Origin: Cocos nucifera
Taxonomy: Eukaryota; Streptophyta; Magnoliopsida; Arecales; Arecaceae
NCBI GenBank assembly: GCA_006176705.1
Contig: QRFJ01001028.1
Location: 290,179 to 354,178 of the forward strand
DNA: 64,000 nucleotides
Reading direction: 5' to 3'
Below the pieces are notes generated by a model. The model ran no database searches. It was not told where the DNA came from and worked only from the letters and a program-made list of their open reading frames with translations. Of the stretch, positions 9,683 to 19,400 are shown one piece after another. A program made the position numbers and the translations under genes. The number at the start of each line of letters is the position of its first letter. Position 1 is the first letter of the stretch.

Positions 9683-11090
9683 AGAGATAGCATTGATGAT
9701 GCTGGAAGGCGATCGATATTCTTATTATTCCTCCCTCATTGGTGGTTCTAGCTACGGTAGTGCCATTGACTTGCTTCAAGCCAGCATCTGTGGAGCATTG
9801 AGGGAGGGCGTAGTTATGAAACCTTCAGAAGGGAGAACTTCGCATCCTTCTATCGGAGCTTCTTTGATGATGAGTTCGAGGGGGAGTTCGGCCTCGCTTG
9901 CGCTCAAAAAGAGTTCGTGAGCACGGTCGAACTTCATTCGATCCTCCATCAACCATGGGTTTGCTAGACTCATTCGTCTGCCGCTCTCCTACGTCTTCTT
10001 CATCCTTCAACTTGAAGGCTTCTTCCGTACGGGCATATTTCTCGGTCTGAGCTAGTAGATCGGCAAAATTTTTAGGATACTTCTTCTCTAGGGAGAACAA
10101 TAAATTATTCTTCTGAAGGCCATCCTTAAGTGTGACCATCGCAACTGACTGGTCTAGGTTTCGGACCTCCAATGTAGCAGCATTAAATCGGATAACATAA
10201 GCTTGAATGAATTCTTCCTCTTTCTGCTTGATGTTCATCAGGGAATCTGAATCTCGATGCGGACGTCGGCTGCTGACGAAGTGAGCCACAAACTGATGGC
10301 TCATCTGGTCAAAGAAAAAGATCATACCCGACTTCAACGTCGAGTATCAATTTTTTACTGCTTTCTTTAAGATAGATGGAAAAGCTTGGAATAATATGGC
10401 GTTTGGTGCACCATGGAGCAGCATCATATTTCAGAAGGCTTTCAGATAATCGATCAGATCAGAGGTTCTATCGTAGCTTTCAAATTGGGGGAGCTTGAAG
10501 TTTAGAGGAATGGGCTCTTGCATAATTCGAAAAGAAAAAGAAGGATCGATGCGGATGTCGTCATGGTGAGCTGGGATGACGTGGTCGAGCTCCTCAATTC
10601 GTCGATCCATCTTCCATAATTTTTGATCGAGGATGTTAACTCGATCGCAGGTCTTGGAAGGCTTCCGATCGTGGATGGAGAAGGTTCCTTCCAGAGAAGA
10701 ACCATGATCCAAGCAAGGATCCTCTGCTCTCTATTTTTTTTTCTGGAGCGACGGATATGCTAGCCCAAGTGCCCCTCCTTAGGATCGATTCCTGACATCT
10801 CAATGATGGATTTTCTGACAGAACCACCACCGAGGGCTGCCGCATGGTCTGCACCATTTTGGTGAGGCCCTAAATTCACTGCATCAATAGGTTAAACTGC
10901 TCCAAATCCACCATGACCATCGATGGAGGTGGTGGTTGAAGCACCGGTGCTGGAGTTGAAACAGATAGATCTAGCTCGGATCTGATGGCAGAAGTGGTAG
11001 ATCTCTTGATAGTCATCTTCTTTGAAGATATTTCTTAGGATTGAAGGAGAGGATGGAGATGAACCTTGGAGAAGAAGCTCCATAAGATAG
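9683..11090 (-). pseudogene. Degenerate gag of an internally deleted Tat-type gypsy element
   Basis: Several overlapping minus-strand frames (9825-10337, 10431-10712, 10892-11083) give a gag that aligns with 56700-58330 of the right-hand element. Shared blocks include MNIKQKE.E..I..YVIRFN, LEKKYP..FADLL near 10060-10230, and SSPSSPSILRN in the N-terminal part. Gag packages element RNA in the cytoplasm. At 9790/9791 about 190 bp are missing relative to the right-hand copy, which removes the zinc-knuckle segment. Stops and frameshifts show it is dead. The PBS and 5' LTR lie just to the right, as expected for a minus-strand element. Confidence 0.75.
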
Positions 11091-11135
11091 ACTGAGCAGT
11101 CCTTTAAGAATAAGGATACCTCGAAAATAAAGGCC

Positions 11136-11155
11136 CTTCCTCTAGCACCAATTCT
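11136..11155 (-). other. Primer-binding-site region of the left Tat-type element
   Basis: Next to the LTR edge the minus strand reads AATTGGTGCTAGAGGAAGGG, matching GATTGGCGCTAGAGGAAGGG at the same place in the right-hand element (56654-56673). I cannot name the priming tRNA with confidence. Confidence 0.6.
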
Positions 11156-12822
11156 ATTATTGCAGAATCTGATTAATGTCGAATCGAGCTAGAGCCAAGG
11201 AAGACGAGGTTGCCGTCGGTGACCTACAAAATAAAGTTTTATCCGGAGTCGATGGTGGTGGCTCCGACGGAATCCTCCGACGATCAAGTCAGCTCTTCTG
11301 ACCAACAAAAATGGAGTGCTCAGAAAAGAGTTTGGTAGAATTTTGAAAAGAAGAAGAGAGCTTAGAGAAAACGTATTTGGAGGATCCCTTTTTATAGACG
11401 GAGCTTGATTGATGGTAATGTCCATACCGTCCGATAGTGGGCCGCTCGGGGTCACGTGAGGTTTGGTATAGAGAGAAAGGTATCGTCATACTAATAGTGA
11501 CAGCCATACCATCTGGTAGTAGACCGCTCGAGGTTTGATGAAGTCTATCATAGAGGGGGCACTGCCTGTAGCATCGTCTATAGCAGATTGATGGCGATCG
11601 TTCGTCGAGATTTAATAGCCGTAGCTCAGAGAAAGCAGGCATTGGTTAGTGAAGAACTTCGACATACATCAATTTTAGAAAAATTTAGACTCCTAAAGGA
11701 AATACGTCCGGAGGGAATCATCTGGGAGTAATCCACTGAAGGAATCCGACTGAAGGAGAAGTTGAAAGGAGTTCGGCTCCTGAAGAAGTTCAGCAGAAAA
11801 AGAAGTCCGGAAGGAGTTCGGCTCCTGAAGGAATCCGACTAAAGGAGGAGTCCGAAAGGAGTTCGGCTCCTGTAGAAATTCGACTGAAGGAGTAGTCCGG
11901 AAGGAGTTCGGCTCCTGTAGAAATTCGACTGAAGGAGGAGTTCAGCTCCTGCAGAAACTTGACTGAAGGAGAAGTTCGGATCCTATAGAAACTTGACTGA
12001 AGAAGAGATCCAAAAGAAGTTCGGCTCCTGTAGAAACTTGACTGAAAGAGGAGTCTGGAAGAAGTTCGACTTCTGGAGGAGTTCGACTGAAGAAAAAATT
12101 CTGAAGAAGTTCGACTCCTATAAAAACTTGACTAAAGGAGAGATCCGTAAGGAATTCGGCTCCTATAGGAGTCCGATTGAGGGAGAAGTCCGAGAGGAGT
12201 TCGACTTCTAGAGGAGTTCGACTGAAGAAAAAATCTGAAAGGAGTTCGACTCCTGTAGACATCCATCTAAAGGAGAGATTCGAAAGAAGTTTGGCTCCTA
12301 TAGGAGTCCGACTGAGAGAGGGATCCAAAAGAAGTTCGGCTTCTGTAGGAGTCCGACTGAGGGAGAAGTCCGGAAGGAGTTCAATTTTTGGAGAAGTCTG
12401 ACCGAAGGAGGAATCCAAAAGAAGTTCGACTCCTGTAGACATCTGTCTGAAGGAGAGATCCGGAAGAAGTTTGGCTCCTGTAGGAGTCCGACTAAGGAAG
12501 AAGTCCGAGAGGAGTTCGGCTTTTGGAGGAGTCCGACTGAAGAAGAAATTCGGAAGAAGTTCGGCTCCTGTAGATATTCGTCTGAAGGAAAGATCCAAAA
12601 GAAGTTCGGCTCCTGTAGGAGTCCGACTGAGGAAGAAGTCCAGGAGGAGTTCAACCGCTGAGGAGTTCGGAAGGAGTTCGGCTAAGATTTGGCCGCTAGA
12701 GGAGTTCGATTGAGGTCCGACTGCTGGAGGAGAATTCTCGATCGAAGCTCTTTCGTGATTGCCAGTTGCGTTAAGCCAAGCATCAGACTGGACTTCGACG
12801 GAAGTGGAGTTTATCCCCAACA
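11156..12822 (-). repeat. Tat-type gypsy LTR, copy 4 (5' LTR of the gag-bearing element)
   Basis: A 1667-bp LTR. On the minus strand it starts TGTTGGGGATAAAC at 12822 and ends ...CTGCAATAATA at 11156, next to the primer-binding site and gag, so it is the 5' LTR. The 11715-12690 part is a run of about twenty-one 45-bp units, the longest in the window; a 292-residue fortuitous minus-strand frame (11942-12820) runs through it. The bases outside (12823-12827, GAGAT) do not match those outside LTR copy 3 (AGGGG) or copy 1 (GTGCT), so no target duplication is visible. Confidence 0.85.
11715..12690 (-). repeat. 45-bp tandem array inside LTR copy 4
   Basis: About 21 units. AGGAGTTCGGCTCCT-type hairpin cores begin at 11768, 11812, 11857 and 11902, spacing 44-45 bp. 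Predicted repeat peptide on the minus strand is 15 residues of the form ELLPDLSFRQMSTGV. It is treated as non-coding because the same array lies in an LTR and is broken by stops in other copies. Confidence 0.85.
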
Positions 12823-13660
12823 GAGATCTTTTGAAAATTGGGTAGTACCAACTGTTGCAAAAACTAAGGCCTTTTTCAATTGTTCAAAAGCCAACTGAGC
12901 TTGCTCATTCCAAGTAAAGGAATTCTTTCTCAAATGCTCTATAAGTGGCTTAACAAGTTGCCCATACCCCTAAATAAATCTCCTATAATAGCCAGTAAGG
13001 CCCAAGAACCCCCTAATTTAGTATAGTAGGTGGCTGCCAATTCTGAACAGCAGCTATTTTTGCATGATCTATATACACATTCTTTGTTAAAATCAAATAA
13101 CCAAGGTACTCTACTTGAGAACATCCAAAGGAGCATTTGCTTTCTTTGGCTACTAATTGGTGCTCTCTCATGGTACTCAACACTAGCTGCAAATGGACAA
13201 GATGCTCTTCCTTACTAGGGACGAATATCATAAAAAAGCACTAAGACAAACTTTCTGAGAAATGGCTTAAAGACCCTATTTATAAGATCTTTAAATGTAG
13301 AGGGAGCATTTGTCAAGCCAAATGGCATGACAAGAAACTCATGATGACCCTCAGGAGTTCTAAAGGCTGTTTTATGAACATCTTTAGGATGCATCCGCAT
13401 CTGCAGTAACCAGACTTTAGGTCTATCTTTGAAAACACCAAGGCAGAACCCAATTCATTTAGTAGCTCTTCAATTACAGGTATGGAAAATTTAACCTTGA
13501 TTGTAACATTATTTAGAGCTCTATAATCAATACACATATGCCAAGACCCATCCTTCTTTTTCACAAGCACCACAGGACTAGAACAAGGACTGTGACTAGG
13601 CTGTATCACACCTATCTATAGTATTTCTTCAATCATTTGTTCAATAACATCTTTCTGCAT
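12823..13660 (-). pseudogene. Partial reverse transcriptase of a Reina-like chromovirus
   Basis: Minus-strand frames give recognisable Ty3/gypsy RT blocks in order: SPVVLVKKKDGSWHMCIDYR and LNNVTIK at 13520-13590, VFSKIDLKSGY near 13430-13450, FLVMPFGLTNAPSTF at 13290-13340, the catalytic box near 13220-13240, and ECEYLGY-like SQVEYLGYLI near 13070-13110. The usual FDDI box reads FYDI, so the first catalytic aspartate is lost. Frameshifts separate the blocks. The fragment stops abruptly at 12822 at a VLPNFQK-like motif, where the Tat LTR begins; RNase H, integrase and any chromodomain are absent from the window. Confidence 0.8.
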
Positions 13661-14005
13661 TGCTGGGTATCTATAAGATCTAAAATTAGCAGGGGCAGAA
13701 CCTTCCTTTCATATAATCCTATGATCATGACTCCTGAAAGGTGGCAATGCATTTGGTTCTTTGAAAACATCAGCAAACTGTTGCAATACTTGCATTAATT
13801 CAGGCTAACAATTTTCTGGCAAAGTAAGAGCATAGAGAGACACATCAGTTGATTGAGACCAATACTCCTTATGCCAAACAAGCTGCATAGAAGATAATTG
13901 ATGTGACTTTTGCAATTTTTGAAGCTGGTCCTTAGTAACCAATTCCAACCCTTATTTCTGTTGACCTTGTAATTCATGATAAGTACCTCCAACCTGAAAC
14001 TTCAT

Positions 14006-14300
14006 TTATAAAGTTTGGAAGTTCCAAATAATTTCACCCAAAGTGGCCAACCAACTTGCTCCCAATGTTAAATCATAGCTATCAAGAGGCAACATAAACA
14101 CCTCAGTTATGAAACATTGGTTTTGCATGCACCATTTAAATTCCTTGCAGTAATATTCATGCTGTAATTCTTGTCCATTGGCCACCTCTACCAGAACTCC
14201 AGTCACCTTTGCCATCTCACATCCCATCTTCTTAACAGTATTGAGTGTTTAGGAAGTTGTGAGTGCTTCCTATATCTATCAATATCTGTAATGTTCTCTT
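14006..14300 (-). pseudogene. Retropepsin-like protease region of the Reina-like element
   Basis: Minus strand. A frame near 14262-14294 reads LIDIGSTHNFL, the chromovirus protease active-site block (D-T-G-S family, here D-I-G-S). It is followed after a frameshift by VANGQ and LPLDSYDLTLGASWLATLG (14040-14170), matching the usual 'PL..CD.VLG..WL..LG' block. It sits between gag and RT in the expected order. The remnant is frameshifted. Confidence 0.65.
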
Positions 14301-14396
14301 TCCACAAGAACCAATAACACTCATGGTCTGAGCACCTGGAGTTCTTCTAATTGCATTCAAAGAAAGCTGCAATTCAGTCTCTATGACAGCTTCTTC

Positions 14397-15440
14397 TTAC
14401 ACTTCCAATACTGAGCACATATTTCTTTGCACATTTATGACCAGGACTAAACTTCTCATCACACCATAAACATAACCCCTTAGTCTTTCTTTCATTAATT
14501 TCTTTACTGGTGAGTACTTTTGGATTTTTTGTAGCTGTAGCTGGTAGTTTTGGTATATTAGGTGTTGGTAGTATTCCAGATTGGTCTTTAAGGTTGCTAT
14601 TAATAGGTCTTTGAGAATTAGATGGGGTGAAGGTACTGTTGAAAGAGGGTGTAGAAGGATTGTAAGTAGAGGTTTTGATTTTTGGTTTAGGTTACTCTGG
14701 ATTGCTGCAACTATAATTTCTTGTAACCTAGCTAAGGCATATGCTTCTGCCAAAGTTTGGGGCTTGAACATCTTCACAGGCATTTGAAGCTCATCAATAA
14801 GAGTCGAGAGAAAAGAACTAAGGGCCTGGTCTTCTCTCACACCAGCCTTAGGATACAAGGCATCAAAAGTATCCAAATATTCCCGCAAAATATTCACCTA
14901 CCTTAGATTCTTTAATTTAACTAAGGGATCATCAAACCCTTGCTTCCCAAACATAGCCCTCAAATTATCCATATACTCTTGCCAATTCTCATGAGCTGCC
15001 ATTCCCCTAATTTTAATGTAACCCTGATGCCACAAAATTATTTTTCCTACTCAATGCAATGATGCTAGTTTCATTCTATTTTCAGGCAAAATATTAACTA
15101 CCTCAAAGTAATACTCAGTTTTCAACAACCAAGTTTCAAGATCAGTTTCATCAAATTTGGAAAATTCCAATTTGCTAGAATTATGCCAAAATTGAGGGCT
15201 AGATGTATTTAACTTGTTAGTAGCTGGTGCAGTACTGGGTTGCCCTCAATTGCCTATTAGCTTATTGTTCTACAGACTCAGCCCAGCAACCATCAACTTC
15301 AGCTCCATCATCATCTGGCTAGTTCTATCCTCGGCTTCTTGCTGCAAGGTTGATTGCTTTTGCTCCCACCTCTGCTCAAAATCCTAAAGCAAAGAAGTCA
15401 TTTCCCGTCTCCATTTCTGAGATCTCATTCCTTCAGTCAT
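14397..15440 (-). pseudogene. Gag of the Reina-like chromovirus
   Basis: Minus strand. The frame 14397-14897 carries SSFLSTLIDELQMPVKMFKP and LAEAYALARLQE, the capsid C-terminal block typical of chromovirus gag. A second frame near 14430-14475 reads CLWCDEKFSPGHKC, a zinc-knuckle motif. The N-terminal half (14900-15440) is broken by stops and frameshifts but lies correctly between the primer-binding site and the capsid block. Reina is suggested by the short LTR and iMet primer; this is an inference, not a phylogeny. Confidence 0.7.
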
Positions 15441-15453
15441 TTCAAGGATCGTT

Positions 15454-15465
15454 GCTCTTATACCA
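15454..15465 (-). other. Primer-binding site of the Reina-like element (iMet type)
   Basis: Minus strand TGGTATAAGAGC, one mismatch from TGGTATCAGAGC, directly after the LTR end CTGCATCA. Confirms minus orientation and a 5' LTR at 15467-15662. Confidence 0.7.
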
Positions 15466-15466
15466 A

Positions 15467-15662
15467 TGATGCAGATTAAAAAAAAGAAATAGTAGAATAA
15501 CAGAAGAGAGGAAAAAGAATTAAGAGAGAAATTAGAAGAGTTCTTAGATTCAAGAAGAAACAATTATTCAATCTTTTCTCAATTACAGAACTACCTCTTC
15601 TTTATAAAAGAGCTTGTAATGAATCTGTAACAGAAATCCAACAGCTAAAATAGACTCTAACA
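15467..15662 (-). repeat. 5' LTR of the Reina-like chromovirus (196 bp)
   Basis: On the minus strand it starts TGTTAGAGTCTATTTTAGC and ends CTGCATCA, followed by the primer-binding site. A TATA-like TTTATAAAG lies about 60 bp into it. The short length fits Reina elements and contrasts with the 1.1-1.7 kb Tat LTRs next door. The 5 bp outside (AATAT) cannot be checked as a target duplication because the other end is missing. Confidence 0.7.
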
Positions 15663-16442
15663 AATATATACTGCCGTTGTTTCTTTTTAACCTCACTTTC
15701 GCATTAAAATGGCTCTTATCTTTTAATTTTTTTCTATCTTTTCTTTACTTTTCTTAATTTTTTTGTTATTTTTTATGATTTTTTCTTTATTTTTTTAGAA
15801 GTCTCGATTGGGAGGAAGATGTAAAGAGTCTCAATTGGGAGGGAGGCTTAGAGCGGCCAAAAAAAAAAGCTTAGATATTGGTGGGGATTTTGTGTTGTTC
15901 ATATTTAAGAGTTTAAATCATAAAATTTTGTATTGGATATTTATATATAAAAATTTAAATAACATTTATATATAATAGCTTGGGATATATAATTATTAAA
16001 ATTAGTTTCGAATCTATTTTAATTTTTTTAAAAAATATTTATATTTATTTTAAAATTTAATTAAATTGAATAAAATCTATTGTGTCCGGATCGGATATCC
16101 GAGCGTCAGACAAAATTGCCACCCTTACGCGACAATCGGACCGATGACCCACAGCCCCGGGTCGATCTCCGGTCCGGGTTCAAATAAGGATGCCCTCCGT
16201 CTAAAGATTTTTTATTCCTTTTATTGGAAGCCGCGGCTTTCGCTGCCTTCCATCTCACCGGCGCTGCCCCCGTGGCCTTCCCTTCGGCCGCCGCTGCTCC
16301 CGCTGTTCTCATCTCTACGCCGCCGCTGATTTCTCTCTCCGCCTGGGTCCGCCGGCGTTGTTCCTCCGCCCCGACAACGATACAAACCAGTATCCCCCAT
16401 TCCCTTCGTCCATCCTTCCTTCCAAAACCTGTGCAGTCCATC
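15663..16442 (+). promoter_or_regulatory. Promoter / 5' UTR region of CPSF73-II
   Basis: The 780 bp between the chromovirus LTR and the start codon. The first ~400 bp are strongly AT-rich (TATA-like strings near 15940-15980). From about 16080 the composition switches to GC-rich with many CCG/GCC runs, typical of the 5' end of a monocot housekeeping gene. The transcription start probably lies in or just before the GC-rich part, but no single element can be assigned. A short upstream ATG at 16066 would start an 87-codon frame if the transcript began that early. Confidence 0.4.
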
Positions 16443-16467
16443 ATGGCGATTGAATGCCTGGCCTTAG
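16443..16467 (+). CDS. CPSF73-II: CPSF73-II exon 1
   Basis: Encodes MAIECLAL plus the first base of Gly9. Donor is GTACGA at 16468. It is too short to be found by an ORF scan; the frame is confirmed because the joined sequence continues as the conserved LGAGQEVGKSC. Confidence 0.92.
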
Positions 16468-19400
16468 GTACGAAATCCCATCTAATCCCGATCCCATCCC
16501 CGTTCAATTTTCGCTCCTACTACTTTTCCTTCTTTCTTTCTTCGCGAGACTTTACAATGTATTGGAAGCCGAATTACTTTCAGGTGCGGGGCAAGAGGTG
16601 GGAAAGAGCTGCGTCGTGGTCTCTATCGGGGGAAAGAGGATCATGTTCGACTGCGGGATGCACATGGGCTATCTTGACCACCGCCGCTATCCCGACTTCT
16701 CTCGCATATCCGAGACTGGTGATTTCAACTCTGCTCTCACCTGCATCATCATCACTCACTTGTAAGAAATTCTTATCATCACATTCTTTGATATCTTTAT
16801 TTATTTTATTTATTTATTTTTTTTAAGGGTTAATTTTAACATGCTGCTGTGAACAATTCTGTTCTGGAGGGTCCCGAGCATAGTAAATTAGAGAATAAAT
16901 GAAAATAAAAGAAGAGCATGATTGCTAGAACTTTTGGATTGTGGTCTTCATTAGATCATTTGAAGGTACAGCAAGAAATTTTATTTAAATTATTTCCAGG
17001 ATCATTCTGCTGAAATGTTGATTAGACAAACTATGACGTAGCAAAAGTTGATTATGGGTGCACATCATCTTCTCATTGAACTGCATTGAGAGTTAGGGGT
17101 ATTATTTCCAATCTAATGTGTAGATTATCGAGTGCAACTTGTCAAGTTGCAGGTCGTTGTAGCATTGCTGTCCTAGAGTGCAAGTCATTCACATGAATAT
17201 CAGTGAGAGTCTGTTGTTAAATAGACTGTAAACTGATAGTTATGTCATAGTAATCTATCCTTTTATGTACTAATTCAATCTTTGTATGGATCCCTTCTTT
17301 GATTTTATTAGTGAAAGAATTTGTATATTGGTTTTATATACTTGCTTTGATTTTCCTCTTTTGTTTATTAGGTGGAGACCTTCATAACCATGAAATCTTG
17401 ACAGGACTTAGTGCAAAAATTACTTCTTCAGTTTTGTGTTTCTGGAGAAACTTGACCTTTATGGAAGCTATGGAGAGCTGTTAGTACCCAAAGTCTTACT
17501 TACAGTTGAAGCCAGAATTCTGGAGCTCAAGTCCTATCCCTATGATTAAGATACCAATCTATGGGCATGCTGACATCATGCTTAAGTCACCCCCCCCCAA
17601 CCTTTTTTTTCCAAATGTATGTTTTTTTTCCGACCCCTCTTTGTGATTGTCCTTCCTCATTTCTTTTCTAAGGTTCTACTACTACTAGCACAGATACTCC
17701 CCATCTTTTATTATTGAACTCAAACTGTTTCAGCTCATGCCTCCTTGTTGAGTGGCAATGGGAGGTGGGGGTGCATATACACAAAAATCTACTCTACTAT
17801 TAAAAGCCAACTCTGCAGGGGCTTGTGAGGCTACACTTGGGGGTTCTTTTATCTCCACACCATGTGCATTGCACATGTTATAGTGAAAAATCTTTAAATG
17901 GGCCATAGATCATGATACCTTCTTTTAATTTTAGATGGGCACAAGCAGTGAGTGCCATTCAGTTTGTTACTTCCCAATGCCATGGATGTTGCTGGCCTTT
18001 GATTGAGTGGTGGCAAAAATGTCATGATAACAAAAATTGATGGTGGATTTTGCATCCCTGCATGCATTCTTAAATAGCACTATTTGTGGATCATAGACAT
18101 TCATGCTTCCTTTTTCATGCACTGGTGTGCCCAATGCCAGTGGTGTAAAGATGGAAGTAATCTGCCTTTAGCTTTCTGTTATTTAGAGGGGAAATAGAGA
18201 TCAACAATACCCAATTCTTCTGCATCAGAGTTAGAAGTGTGGATCAAAGCAGAGAACTGAACCGAATACCAAACCACAACAAAAATAGCTATCACTCAGA
18301 AGAAAAGAAAATGTAATTATGCGGCTCCAGGGATTAAATCTATAAACTCTAGTTTGTTGCAAGGTATATAAAAGAACAATGGCAAGCTTCCCATTTAACT
18401 TTCTGTTCTGATGAATGACTTCCTGTTCAAAAGTCTTCAGCTTGATAATTTAGTTGTTTGTCAATGTTATTATATTGCATTATAATCTTACTTATGCGAT
18501 TATAATTCTTCTGCAAATGTGATTCTAACTCTTTTAACCCTTTTAATTAGATAATTGGGTTATATTGAATTTACCTTTTGAAAACTTATATTTTCAGTCA
18601 TTTGGATCATATTGGAGCCCTTCCTTACTTTACAGAAGTCTGTGGGTATCAGGGGCCTATTTTCATGACAGTAAGTTCACAAACTCTCTGATTGCCTTTT
18701 TTTTCTTCTAAATTGTTTGTGCTATGAACATATAGGAATTTTCTTTGAAGAACAATTCTGATTTTGCGAAATGGTTCATCATATGCAAGTCAATGTTTTC
18801 TCATACACATTTTTTATAGCTTAAAAGTAGGCAGATGTTACGTTAAATCTCTTTCCATGTAAAATCTTTTGCTACCATTGCATGGTCACCTACATATAAA
18901 TCCATTTCATAGAACTGAAAGACAATGATGTAGAAGTAAATGAAGAGAAAAAGAAAGTAGTCCCTTTTCTTTCTCCTTTTACATACAAAAGTAATATTAT
19001 ATATTTTTTGATTTATGTTTGGGACTTGTTATATCTTCTCAGTAACTTTTCAAACTATATTTATTCATGTATTTCATTATCATCATAAGTAGATTTATGT
19101 TCCTTTTAGAATTTCCAAAATGATTGTATGTTTTACCTGATCATCTTTGTTGTGACTGTTGATATTTATTTGGGAATCATTCAAATAAAAAAGGAGATAA
19201 TATCTGTCCAAGACAAGATATAATTCATAATCTATAAAACTACAAGCCCTGTTTGTTGATATGAGTAAATCTGTCTATGATAGTTTATTTTATTTAACTA
19301 GTTTAGGGATGGATAGATTTGACAATGTACAGAAGCACAACTCTAATGAGAAACAATCTTTAACACAATTTTCATCAACATAATATGTCATTTTAGTAGA

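Noticed and set aside
11942..12820. 292-aa minus-strand frame as a protein-coding gene
   Set aside because: It is created by a 45-bp tandem repeat within an LTR; equivalent frames are broken in the other LTR copies and no domain is recognisable.
2168..12822. Simple nested insertion of one complete Tat element
   Set aside because: There are four LTR copies, no matching 5-bp duplication between any two outer ends, and a truncated LTR inside.
16224..16826. 200-codon + strand frame at the gene start
   Set aside because: It runs through the 5' UTR, intron 1 and exon 2 in the wrong frame; the exon 1-exon 2 splice gives the conserved protein.
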